DNA of 64,000 bases from Macrostomum hystrix (taxonomy: Eukaryota > Platyhelminthes > Macrostomidae), in contig CATNEN010000010.1 in assembly GCA_950097015.1 (NCBI GenBank), positions 2,868,501 through 2,932,500 of the forward strand. Reading direction: 5' to 3'. The position numbers were made by a program, and so were the translations under genes. Shown in pieces: positions 1 through 10,696 of the stretch. Positions within the stretch are counted from its first letter, which is position 1. Each line of letters starts with the position of its first letter. The notes beneath the pieces were generated by a model, which was given only the letters and a program-made list of their open reading frames with translations, was not told the origin of the DNA and searched no databases.

Positions 1-119
1 CTAAAGATGAGCAAGTGAAAACCAGAGTGGTTTTCTCCTTTATACTTGAGAACACTGCGATGAACCCGAAAATATTGCCTTAAAAGTCCATGATCATACA
101 GTCTGTGACTCTGTAACAT

Positions 120-1406
120 CTATTTCAGATCGCGAAACATTTGATTCAATGAGCTCTTCACCAAGCGCCAGCTGTAATTTGTGGCCCAGAAATTGTCAAG
201 AGCGGCGATGACTTCCTCTCGTGCAGCATCAGGCAGTTTTACTCGCTTCGATGTCTTATCGGGATCGATTATCTTGTCCTTTAGATACTCCGTACCAAAT
301 CGCCGCCGCATGAAGTCGCGAGCGAAAGAATTTGGGCTTGATAGATTCAGACTGGAAAGGCTACACTGCTTTCCATCGAACGTGCAAATAAAAGAATCGA
401 TTCGATCTGGGTTTAAACCTTCAGAACGTGAAGCGCCCAGATTTCGAAGCAATTGATTTGTCTCCTCAATCAACTTGACTAACTTCTTGAGAAGAGAAGT
501 GTGCAGCCTAGACTCGAGCAGCATATGGAGAGTTGCTTGGTCAGACTTGCTCAGCATTGATGGTGATGCTACATTTGGCAGGCCTTCCTGACCACGCACA
601 TGCCTGCCAACAGCAGGAGAAAGTCTACTGCCCTGTGCTGATGGAGACGACTGGATAACTAGACTGCTTTGACCAAGATGCTGGCTTAAAGCAGAAGATG
701 GTCTGTTGCTGCCAGTGTGATTAACATACTGCATAGAAGAAGCGCCAGCACTAGTTAAATGGTCCATTCTTAGCTTCTTTTTTGCTGGTTGTGAAGATGA
801 AGATCCAAATGCCCTCCTGCATGACCGAAACTTTTGCATTTCTTTTTGAAAAGCAGCAGACGAAGATGATGATCGAAATGGTAGTCCAAATCCAGAATTC
901 TCTTAAGCAAACTCAGCCTCCTCACTAGAGCTGGATCCATCACCTACATCACCTTTTTCCTCACATTCTTCTGTATCTTCAGCATCAATATCAGGATTCA
1001 ATTCAAGTGGATCTGACAGTTGTGCGCCACTCTCCTGTTTATCAAGCTTGCTTAGTATGGCATCTGTGTTATTACCATGTTCAACAAGGTCATCAATCAG
1101 AATACTGGCCTGCCCACATGAGTCAATTGAGCCACGGTGCATGACTATACATTCTACTAGATTTTTTCCTTCTCTAACTTAAAGTGAGCTGCCTTTTCGA
1201 AGTAAAGATTTTTCTTGATCATCAAGATGCTTAAAGACAGAGGATCCAATGTAAAGAGGCTGCGAGTAGGAGTTGTTGCTTCTATACCAGAGTACTAGCC
1301 ACTCACCAGCTACAGTACTAGGTCCCATTCCAAAGCGGGAAATTTTTTGTTTTTTACGAGAAGACATCTTAAATATAAAGATATCTAATATAAGTCTATA
1401 AACCAT
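120..1406 (-). pseudogene. BEN-like reading frame with two in-frame stops
   Basis: A single minus-strand frame runs from 1406 to 120, about 429 codons, interrupted only by two TAA stops (near 1179 and 903). The coding character is the same on both sides of each stop. The likely start is the methionine of MSSRKKQKISRF. The middle is acidic and serine-rich (before 903). The C-terminal 70 residues contain ARDFMRRRFGTEYL and end in WRLVKSSLNQMFRDLK, which recalls the BEN domain (DNA or chromatin binding, often in transposon-associated proteins). The BEN assignment is an inference from the pattern of hydrophobic and basic residues. No splice sites removing the stops were found, so I read it as a decayed gene, perhaps the accessory gene of a DNA transposon. 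Confidence 0.4.
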
Positions 1407-2846
1407 AGTAATATGAACTTCAAGTAATAAAGACTACACATTTATAGATAGACCAAAACTTTAGAGGCTAAATTCATATACAAATTATAGAACCAGAATT
1501 ATATTCTGTATTTCTAGGTAAAAAAAGCAATAGTTTAATACTAATAATTGTTTTAATAATTAGCTAAATAAATGTATTGCCATTTAATTGTATCATGACC
1601 ATACATGCGCAACACCCAGCCAACCTAGCCCAACTGGCCAAGTGAAACGAGGGCCAAGCAAAGTAAGTTGCAAAAACCAATCAACCAAGCTCAAAAAATC
1701 AAAGGCGGACCAAGGGACAAAAAAGAAAAGGCGTGAAGAAGAGAAAAAAAGGGAGAGAAAAAGAGAGCAAATGAGAGCAAACTAAGTCGTAATAGAGCAA
1801 TGAAACGAACTAAGTCGTAAATAGAGCAAAAACTAAGTTGCACGGCCAGCTAAGATTTGGGAGGTTGTGCATGTATGATCATGACAGCTTTTCAAATTGA
1901 GTCCTGTTTTGATAATTAAATGATAAAATAATTCTAAAATATATAATAGTGCATTTGCTAATCATCTTCTACAAAATCCCAAATTTCACTTTGAAAGCTA
2001 ATATTGTATATCTATCTACTTGTGAATAAAAATTTAGATAGGCCTAATACAAATTTCTAATAGCTAGAAGCAAAATTTTAGAATATTATGTGCTGTGCCC
2101 CCCTGGAAAATAGATTCTGGATGTGCCACTAACCTAAAGCTAAAAGGTCTCTTAGAGTATTTTAAATGGGCCCAATAATATAATTTCTTATTACAATATA
2201 ATATTATAATAATCTATTATATTTCAACATTAGATAAGCATATCAATAATTTTTAATAAATAGGCCCAAAATTAAATTGATTTTAGAAAACTTAAAAAAC
2301 TAAAGTCTAAATGTGTAAAATGCAGAAACTCTAATAAGGTATAATTACTTAGGCTAGCTAATAAAAAATTATATCAATATTCCTAAATTTGCTAACAGCT
2401 GTTGACATTGTCTTGTTCAGAAGACACAAAAGTACATAATACAGATAGAAGATAACAGATATACATCAGGATACTTTAAGAAAATTAATTTAGCTTGCAC
2501 AACACCTTTGTATCCTGATGCCCCAAATAGAACAATGAACATTGTTCTATGAATAGAAATAGGACCACGTTATTTTACTCCAAAAAGAAGATAGGTCAAA
2601 GATTTGCTAGTATGCAGTATGCACTACAACAATTTGATGGGCGTGAATAAACTACAGTTTGTCGGGAGGTCAGTAATGTAGCTAGCTAGTTTAATAGTGA
2701 AATGATTCTTATCTTGAACGACACTCTTTTCTAAATAAATTTCGAAAGTTTGATCAGTACTGGATTCTCTGACAAATGTTAACAAAGATGGCAAACGTTT
2801 CTTGTCACTAAAAAACTTACTCCTAACATTACCGAGTTTATATAAT
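1407..2846. other. AT-rich spacer, no supported gene
   Basis: Stop-rich AT-rich DNA. Around 1730-1850 there is purine-rich low-complexity sequence with repeated GAGCAAACTAAGTCGTAA-like segments. A minus-strand 80-codon frame at 2624-2866 has no recognisable domain and I do not call it a gene. Confidence 0.5.
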
Positions 2847-4624
2847 CTATAATCTCGTAAATACATTTAGAAAATAAGAAAAAATAAGAAAATGATAATA
2901 GACAAACTTACAACCAAAATTTAATCTTCGCGAAATTAAAGGAATTGTAATTAATTGCAAGGCTATTAAATTACAGTTTTTATAAGACCTTAATATATTA
3001 TAAGTTTGATAATTACATCGCAATAACTGCAATTTTGTTAATTTCTTGGCAATTTGGTCAACTAGTGCTATCTTGGCCTCATCAGTACGAAGGCCATTTC
3101 TTCCGATAACGTGCCCTAAGTACTTTAACTCGTGGTGAAATAAGTTGCACTTCTTTGCCCTCAGTTTTAATCCTGCCGTAATTAATCTTTTGAATACTTC
3201 TTTCAGATGTTCTAGGTGTTCTTCGAATTGTTTGGAATAGGTTACTATGTCGTCTATATAAGACATGGCGAACTTATGTTGAATTCCTAATAATACTAAA
3301 TTCATCAACCTTTGAAATGTCCCTGGGGCATTCGATAGCCCTTGCGCCATTACTTCGTACTCAAATTGTCCTCTATTTAGCGTTGAAAATGCTGTCATGT
3401 ATTTATGTTCTTCTTTGATTGGCACCTGCCAGTATCCTGAGTTTAGATCCAGGCTGCTGAAGTACTCGCTGCCTGTCAGATGTGAAAATGTTTCCTGAAT
3501 ATTTGGCAATGGGTATGGCACATAGTTGACTCGAGAATTGAGCACTCGGAAGTCACTCACGATTCTAATTGTCCCATCCTTCTTTGGTACAATCACTAAT
3601 GGTGTTGAATATGGCGAATAACACGGCCTAATTAGGTTTTTTGCTAACATGTCGTCTAATTGCGCGTCTACTTGCTTTTGCAGATGGGGAGGAATCCGGC
3701 GAGTCGGGATTCTTACTGGCGTCTTATCATTAAGTAAAATCTCATGGGTAACAAGATGAGTCAGGCCCATGTCCAAGTCATCCTGCGAAAATGCTTCTCG
3801 GTGTTCTTTTACTAATTCAATCACAGCTTTCCGCTGTTCTTTATTCAATTCAGAGCCAATGTTTATTTCGTCGATCCATTCATCCTCTGTAGTCAGGGTC
3901 TGATTCACACGTCCGGTAGGTTGACTTTCTGATTCAATAGACTGCTGCCAGTAGGTAAGTTCTTGCGCTTTCATGGGTTTCGCCAGTCCTACTAGTGCTG
4001 ACTTCGACAGGGTGACATCGACTGCATGTTGATTCACGATCTCGACGACTCCAACTCCTTCTTGCATTGTGACTAGAGTCGGTGCCATCTCCAGGGTTAA
4101 TTCTTTAGTTCTTACTCCATCTCCGATAGTCTCGATGGTCATAGGAGTGCCATAGTTGTTTTCACTGTTTCTGGCGAGTTTCACTGGAATTCTGAGTGCA
4201 CTGTTCGCCGGAATTACAACTTTCTCTTGGGTATATACCCGGCAAACTCGAACTGGCAGGCGAGTGTACTTCATAGGAACACATGTACCTCCCTTCAGTA
4301 TTAAAATGCCCTTAACAAGGTGGATACTTTCACAGTGACTAAGGAAGAACTCCATTCCTAAAATGTCGTCACAATCATGCTGACAAAGCAAGAATTCTAC
4401 TTCCAATTGGATGTCGCCGAATCTCATTTTAGCTGTGACTTCTCCTTCTAGTTGTACCTGAGTACCATCAAATGTGGACACTCTCTTGTTTGTCTCTTGA
4501 ATTTGGTCTGGTTTGAAGATTTTTGACCATGTCGATTTGCTAAGGAAGTTGTTCTTGGCTCCAGTGTCTAGTAGGAAATCTACTGACTGGTTCTTGACAC
4601 TTCCAGCGATGACTGCACTGTGAA
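2847..4624 (-). pseudogene. Ty3/gypsy protease-reverse transcriptase fragment
   Basis: Reading down the minus strand there is a retropepsin (FLLDTGAKNNF, then ILGMEFFLSH) followed by a gypsy reverse transcriptase: LIRPCYSPYSTPLVIVPKKD, DFRVLNSRVNY, SSLDLNSGYWQV, and the catalytic box YIDD in place of the more common YLDD. Similarity stops just after the thumb (VIGRNGLRTDEAKIA), and the frame then runs into unrelated AT-rich sequence. RNase H and integrase are missing. The 5' side is cut at 4624 by an inverted repeat, so the first ~50 codons of the open frame are not retroviral. Same strand and order as the gag remnant at 7222-8017, so both are probably halves of one element separated by later insertions. 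Confidence 0.85.
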
Positions 4625-4836
4625 AAATATGTGGCCGAAAAAGTAGCTGAAAAGTGGCCAAACGCAAGTAGCCTAAAAGTGGCCAAGAGTGTCCCACGTT
4701 CGGCCACATTTCCGGCCACTTTTTAAGTGGCCACATTTCCGGCCACTTTTTAAGTGGCCGAACGTGGGACACTCTTGGCCACTTTTAGGCTACTTGCGTT
4801 TGGCCACTTTTCAGCTACTTTTTCGGCCACATATTT
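4625..4836. repeat. Perfect 83-bp inverted repeat (foldback element)
   Basis: The arm at 4625-4707 is the exact reverse complement of 4754-4836, with a 46-bp spacer containing further GGCCACTTTT copies. The whole can fold into a long hairpin. It sits exactly where gypsy pol homology begins, so it probably inserted into, or formed at, that element. The motif CGGCCACTTTT recurs in the tandem repeat at 9611-9911. Confidence 0.85.
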
Positions 4837-5034
4837 CTCGTGTTTGTGTTATTTTCGGCTCTTTTACGATAAATTTCTCTCTGTAAACGTGGAATCCTTA
4901 AATAAAACCCCTCATTGCAGTTATCGTACTGCATTTATAGATTAAAGAAGTAATTAAGCAGTATATAAGCAGATTATATATGACCAGAAAAATTTCATAA
5001 TTCATTTCGTTGATTGAATAGTGGAATAATTGTC

Positions 5035-6102
5035 TCAGTTATCCAGCACTTTAATTGTATTTTTTTTATTAAAGAGACAAAAAACAGAACATAGAGCAAT
5101 TGTGAGATGTTCACCTTCACCTTCGATCATAGCCGCAAAGTCCTGGCTAGCACCAGCGGCCCCGAATTCGATGAGCGACTCATCAATAAGTGAAGTCAGA
5201 TCGCTAGCTCGGCATTCTACTTCACATTCAGCATCTTCCTCAGAATCACTGCCGTCATCTTGCTCCTCGTCGACCTCCTCGCCGTCTTCGTCATCAGAAA
5301 GCAAAGCAGCAGATTGCCGTGGTTTGCGGTTGCTAGTCTTTCTCGCTTGTCGATTTCTGTCCTGGCCTTGTCCGCGGCCATACTTCTCTCGCTGGGCAAG
5401 AACTTTGGGTGGCAAAGCACTGCCACGGACAAACGTTTTTTCCCGCCAGGTTTTGAGGCTGCGGCGAATCCGGAGTCGCCAAAAAGTATGGCCAGCCACC
5501 GTGTTAACATCTGCCAAATTTGGGAACTTAGCAACGATGGCACTTGAAAACACCTTGAGTTCCGTTGATCTGAAGCTTATTTTCTCCACATTCACGTACT
5601 TGCTCGTGATTTCATCAGCGATAGGATGAACAAGGCAGTGCACAAAAGTGTCGTCCATCATTAATCTTGCTGCCTTTTCTCGCGTATTCGCAGAAGCAAT
5701 TCTTGAAACCAAAGTAGTAGGATACTGTGGCATCTTGTAAAACGCTGGCACTGGAGGCGGCGTTGGTACTTCCGCCTGAGATGATGATGCAATTGCTGAA
5801 TCCAATTCAGCTACCGTAGCTGATGCAGCAGATGCAGAGCATGCATTAGCAGAAGCTGAAGACGTCACAAATAAAAATAGCTGCAAACGCTTCTCGGCTA
5901 CTAGTGCTAGCCATATCTCTTCCTCCTGAATTCCGACACCGTCTTCGTTTGTTATCACGATGCCAATTGGGTCAACTCCCAAAGCATTGCAGCCAATAGC
6001 AATAAAGTCTTGGAATTTTTCGTTAGATCGAATGAAAACCTTCTTCTTCTTGTCTGCTGTCGCAATAGCATAGAGTGACAGTTCAGCAGACGCCATCGCC
6101 AT
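5035..6102 (-). CDS. Transposon-associated protein with CIDE-N-like domain
   Basis: Intact frame of 355 codons beginning MAMASAELSLYAIATADKKK. Residues ~8-80 look like a CIDE-N fold (the interaction domain of the DFF/CAD and CIDE proteins): a basic strand KKKKVFIRS, a helix, PIGIVITNEDG, then an acidic EEE turn and a final hydrophobic strand LQLFLFV. Residues ~150-230 (YPTTLVSRIASAN to RIRRSLKTWREK) resemble the KFPNL...W..L-type segment seen in SAM-domain-like proteins linked to animal CACTA elements. The C-terminal third is basic and then strongly acidic (DDEDGEEVDEEQDDGSDSEE), as in nuclear proteins. It lies directly downstream of a transposase remnant on the same strand, so I infer an accessory gene of that element. 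Domain calls are from memory, not a search. Confidence 0.5.
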   Translation of the reverse strand: MAMASAELSLYAIATADKKKKVFIRSNEKFQDFIAIGCNALGVDPIGIVITNEDGVGIQEEEIWLALVAEKRLQLFLFVTSSASANACSASAASATVAELDSAIASSSQAEVPTPPPVPAFYKMPQYPTTLVSRIASANTREKAARLMMDDTFVHCLVHPIADEITSKYVNVEKISFRSTELKVFSSAIVAKFPNLADVNTVAGHTFWRLRIRRSLKTWREKTFVRGSALPPKVLAQREKYGRGQGQDRNRQARKTSNRKPRQSAALLSDDEDGEEVDEEQDDGSDSEEDAECEVECRASDLTSLIDESLIEFGAAGASQDFAAMIEGEGEHLTIALCSVFCLFNKKNTIKVLDN

Positions 6103-6152
6103 GCCAAGCAGGCTTGCAGTTTGCTGAGGGTTAAAAATATTTATTGTAATTA

Positions 6153-7255
6153 TTAGTTAGTGTTCATTGTGACATGAGAGACTTTAGAAAATAATATGAC
6201 CCGCAAGTGTTTATGCTTGCCTGGCTTTACCATGTTAATATGTGCACTGCATAAATGAACATGCAGAACATGAACAATGTCCCTAAACAAGTTAAAATGG
6301 TGGAAAAGAAGAAAAAACAGCATAATGGTTTCCAGCAATGATGTCAACAAATATAGGGGAGTGAAAGAATTTGCTTGTTGGATCAATGATGTGGATATCT
6401 GATTGTGGCTCACAGTAGAATGAAAAATATGAGGGTAAAAAACTGATCTGCATTTCTTAGCTACTAATAGCCACTTGCCTTTAATACAGATGATTTTCCA
6501 AACATAATGAAGTTCAGGATCTCCATCTAGTCCTAGGTTTTTAAAAACTACCATATACTTTGTTAATGTTGGGGCTTTGAATTCTAGTGAAGCAACTTTG
6601 AGGCTGTTTGTCACTATACAATTAGCTGGTAGTCTATCAACATTTATTGTTAAGAAATTGGCTATTGAAGAAATTGTTTCTAAATCAAAAAGATCTTTTA
6701 TACATGCTTGCTTAATGCTTGATGTAGAGCTTGTAGATAAATTAACTGGAGTACATGTTACAATAGCCTTAATGTCTAACTGATGTCTTTTAGCAGCAGT
6801 CAAAGCAACATTCTTAAAACAACGGAGGTTTGGAACAATATGCTTGAAAAATTGGTGCATGGCCTCAAAACGCATAGTCCATGCTACTTTAATGCCATTA
6901 TAAAATGGAATAAGATTTGGGTAATGAAGTAAATAATGAAGCTTACACTTTTTTAACTGACCATTTGATATAAAGAATAATAACTCATTGTGCTGTGTAA
7001 TCAAATGTTTTAGATATGTGGTGTCATGTTCAACACTGGCATTTGATAGCAAAATTGACAAAATTGATTGCAAAGTTCACAATGCAAAATAAGGAGCATC
7101 ATAACATTATCCTTATGTTCATTGTTGATATCATAAATATATGGCCCAAAATACAAAGGCATTCTTAATACTACAACTACGAGTATCATGTCTGCTGCAC
7201 AGAAAGGTAGTCTATTGTTATTTATATGGCTTGGTAAAATTGCTGGCATAGACAA
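6153..7255 (-). pseudogene. CACTA/EnSpm-like transposase, C-terminal remnant
   Basis: Two overlapping minus-strand frames (7255-7010 and 7073-6153) together read like the C-terminal half of animal CACTA/EnSpm-type transposases. The key block is KCKLHYLLHYPNLI, then WTMRFEAMHQFFKH and FKNVALTAAKRHQ, followed by a region ending near KWLLVAKKCRSVFYPH that matches the usual tail. The frame changes around 7060, so the gene is broken, and the N-terminal catalytic part is absent. Its upstream edge abuts gypsy gag near 7255, with the 11-mer GCCAGCAATTT repeated on the minus strand about 20 bp apart at the join. It differs from the two transposases at 17.7 and 29.4 kb, so it is a separate lineage. Confidence 0.65.
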
Positions 7256-8017
7256 AGAAATTGCTGGCTCATCAGCGGTTGTGGCTGTGACTGTTGCTGT
7301 TCTTCAATCCGCTGTTTCAGCTCTTGAATAACCTGCTTTTGTCTCTCAATCTCGATTTGTTGTTCTCTCATGATGAGATCGAATTTGTCACGCTGGCGAT
7401 CCTCCTCACTCTTAACAGCTCGGACACCGCTTGATTTGTGAGACATATGCCAGGCTGCTTCGATCCTGCGCAACATACGACGAGCTTCTTGGAGGTTGGC
7501 GGGCTGGGCAAAAATCAGCTTTTCACGGGTGTCCGCTGGAATTCTAACTCCCTTGATGAATTGCTCCACTACCTCCTCCTCTCTCTGTTCACCATTCATG
7601 TTCGGAAATGCTCGGGTTGCAAGTTCAATCAAGATGTCGGCAAACGCGTCGGTAGGTTCATTACGACCTTGCATCCGACCTCTGAACTCTTCCCTGAATT
7701 CACTGGAGTTTTCCCAGTCTTCCAAATCTCTCAATTAATCTTTCCTTAAACTCGTCATAAGTGAGTTCTTCCGGTAGGTTCAGTCTTTGGACGGCGGCGA
7801 AAGCAGTTGATAGGTCTAGATTGGCCAGTAGTTCTTGCTTTCGGTGGTCCTCATGAATTCCTTCCGTGTCACACCTTTGGTCGAAAGCTGTCAGCCAGAT
7901 TCTTATGTCTTGGCTGGGTGTGAATTTCTGTATTTTTACATGTCTTAGTGGTTCTAATTCCAATCTGTTCCGAAGTTCTTCGGCTAGTAGACCGATGGCG
8001 TCGTTGATTCCAGCCAT
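7222..8017 (-). pseudogene. Ty3/gypsy gag remnant, frameshifted
   Basis: The first frame (8017-7700) starts MAGINDAIGLLAEELRNRLE and has a typical gag core: FTPSQDIRIWLTAFDQRC, then LTYDEFKERLIERFG. A frameshift near 7710-7730 moves the reading to a second frame with FREEFRGRMQGRNEPTDAFA, a capsid-like helix series and a glutamine-rich coiled coil (QKQVIQELKQRIEEQQQ). Coding ends where the transposase remnant begins. No CCHC zinc knuckle is left. The candidate LTR and primer-binding region lie just upstream at 8060-8617, as expected for a minus-strand element. Confidence 0.75.
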
Positions 8018-8083
8018 TTTGACTTGTCACCAGTCTGATCGTGCGTTTTACCGGATTTCAATCCTTTACCGCTGTCACCAAGT

Positions 8084-8617
8084 TGTAGCAGCCGTTCTTG
8101 CTGTGCGGTATTTATTTGCCCTAATTTCTATGTTTTGTAACTTTGGTCTCACGTGAGTAACGTGTTACCTATGGTAGCTGAATGTGCCCGAGCAGTAAGG
8201 CACTCCCTAATATTCTATTTCCAGTCTTCCGGGGCTTTGCGCGGTGGATTGAAGTTGCCCAGTAGCCACGATCAGTAGACTGGAGGGGTGGGAATTCCTT
8301 CTTAATACAGTCGGGAATTGTATATTTATACCTTACTGATCATACATTACGTATGATTTCAATATAGTTATCTGTCTCGAGTAATACACTCTAAACAGTA
8401 AGGCAATACGCCTTAATTATATCAACAATACGTTGATATATCCTAAATAAAGACAATACGTCTTAGCTAAATCAACAATACGTTGATATAACTTATCAAT
8501 TATTTTAGAACTAGTACAGTTCAAATTTGGATCGAACTAATACAGTTCTAATCCTCTTTCAAATAATAAACACGAAGTTATTAATTTCAGAAACACTAGT
8601 TAAAATGGCTTTATACA
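8084..8617 (-). repeat. Candidate 5' LTR of the split gypsy element
   Basis: Boundaries are inferred from position and from the TGTATAA...CTGCTACA ends on the minus strand (TG...CA with TGTA/TACA symmetry). The sequence following the LTR on the minus strand, TTGGTGACAGCGG, suits a primer-binding site upstream of the gag start at 8017. No second LTR copy is visible in the window, so the exact ends cannot be confirmed here. Confidence 0.4.
8339..8548. other. Array of short hairpins sharing the loop AATAC
   Basis: Eight small perfect palindromes lie in 210 bp, nearly all with the five-base centre AATAC (ATTAC or AGTAC in two). Stems and positions: ATCATAC (8339-8357), GAGT (8379-8391), TAAGGC (8399-8415), ATATCAAC (8419-8439), AAGAC (8450-8464), ATCAAC (8471-8487), GAACT with AGTAC (8508-8522), GAACT (8534-8548). 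Stems differ but each is matched by its own complement. The array falls inside the candidate LTR. Confidence 0.8.
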
Positions 8618-9610
8618 TTGAATATTTTTATCGCCAAAGACAAGGTTATATTTGATGACGTGAAAATCGCTCCTATTTATATAAAAAGATTGGGGTGGCG
8701 GAGAAAATTAAAACAAATGTTATAAGTACAAATTGAAAATAAAACTGCTAATTATTACATAAAGGATAAAAGAAACGTCTAACATACTAATAGAATAAAT
8801 GCATTAATATAATTCATTGACACGTTTTATTTACATCGAAAGATTTGATTTTTTTAAACAAAATAAATTTTTTAAATCCTATCTACATCATATATACAAG
8901 ATAGATAATATATGTAAGCCAAGTAGGTAACTAATTACAAGGAATCATACAAACTGAGAGCAAATTATGAGAGCAACAAATGGAACATGTCCACATAGGC
9001 CTATGTGGCTATGTCTTGAATATGAGCTAGGAATAGGATGATAGAATGAGGTAATATACTATACACAATCAAGCAAATAAGCAAATAATTAATTGTCAAC
9101 AAAGAGGGCCAATAAATAAAGAAAACGATGATCTAAGTGCAAATTAAATGCTTAGCCAGTCGCAGAAAATTCAAATGTTCAAGAGTTTAGCAGGATAAAG
9201 AGCCATGAACTATAACTTAGATCGAGTATTAGCATTAATGTAGAGCTTAAATGTTTTACCACTACAAGGACAGTCCAATTTACTTTGCTTTTAAATCACA
9301 AACGATTTAACAAAGTATTCTACTTGCTGTAAAAAAACTTTTTCCAATGATAAACTTTAATCATTTCTGAACAAGGAAGCAAGTTTTACATACTCACAAG
9401 CAAGATAATAAACAGTAACTATGATATTAAAGACTAAATATAATATATTTTGATTCGGTCTATATAGTTTGTGCAAAATACAACCGGCTACATATTTATA
9501 TAACAACGATTACACTAAAACTATATGGTTCTGTCTGGAATCTGAGCATTCTCTCGCTTCTAAGCGATAAAACTTTCACAAAGCATGACTTTTTTACGAT
9601 TTTAAAACAC
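8618..9610. other. AT-rich spacer, nothing recognised
   Basis: No open frame or element end that I can support. Confidence 0.5.
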
Positions 9611-9911
9611 GTGCGTGTAACTTTACATTCGGCCACTTTTGTCAAAAATACAAAGGGCCACTTTTTCGGCCACTTATTTTTTACAGTGTAAGTCAGAAAA
9701 CAAAACAACACAAGGCCCCACAGAAGTCACATGCCGAGAGTGTGATTAGTCCAACCGCTGTAACTTTACGTGCGTGTAACTTTACATTCGGCCACTTTTG
9801 TCAAAAATACAACGGGCCACTTTTTCGGCCACTTATTTTTTACAGTGTAAGTCAGAAAACAAAACAACACAAGGCCCCACAGAAGTCACATGCCAAGAGT
9901 GGGATTAGTCC
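9611..9911. repeat. 159-bp tandem duplication
   Basis: GTGCGTGTAACTTTACATTC starts at 9611 and again at 9770, and the following ~140 bp match almost perfectly through GATTAGTCCA. Each copy contains CGGCCACTTTT motifs like those of the inverted repeat at 4625-4836. Confidence 0.85.
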
Positions 9912-9984
9912 ATTCGGACCGTCATTTTTGCAGACACTCAACACAGCCGTCATTTTTGTAAAAAAAAGGCTCATTTTGAGTTCA

Positions 9985-10440
9985 GAGCGGATGAAACTTA
10001 TGACGCATGACAAAAACTACCAGTTTCAGTTATCAGAGCGGATGAAACTTATGACGCATGACAAAAAGCACCAGTTTGAGTTATCAGAGCGGATGAAACT
10101 TATGACGCATGACAAAAACTACCAGTTTCAGTTATCAGAGCGGATGAAACTTATGACGCATGACAAAAACTACCAGTTTCAGTTATCAGAGCGGATGAAA
10201 CTTATGACAAAAACCACCAGTTTGAGTTATCAGAGCGGATGAAACTTATGACGCATGACAAAAACCACCAGTTTGAGTTATCAGAGCGGATGAAACTTAT
10301 GACGCATGACAAAAACTACCAGTTTCAGTTATCAGAGCGGATGAAACTTATGACGCATGACAAAAACCACCAGTTTGAGTTATCAGAGCGGATGAAACTT
10401 ATGACGCGTGAAAAAATATACCTGTTTCAGTTATCAGAGC
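9985..10440. repeat. 51-bp minisatellite, about nine copies
   Basis: The unit begins GAGCGGATGAAACTTATGAC; one copy lacks ~12 bp (near 10200). The period is a multiple of three, so it reads openly (MKLMTHDKNYQFQLSER), but there is no sign of a surrounding gene. Confidence 0.9.
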
Positions 10441-10696
10441 CAATGTTTATGACTCAATAGCAATAATCACACGATACTAAAATTGTAGCATGACTAAAGC
10501 TGTCACTCAGTATTATGAAAGCACTGTTATCCGCAATTCTTAACTTTGCCACTGTGTTCGAACTTTTGAACTGATTTTAAAGTTAAACTGATAACTTTAG
10601 GGCTGTAAAACTTAAAAGACTTTGACTAATTAGCTAAAGTAACGCACAAAAAAAACTACTACTGGCAATGTAATGTAATGTCAATGTAAAACAACT

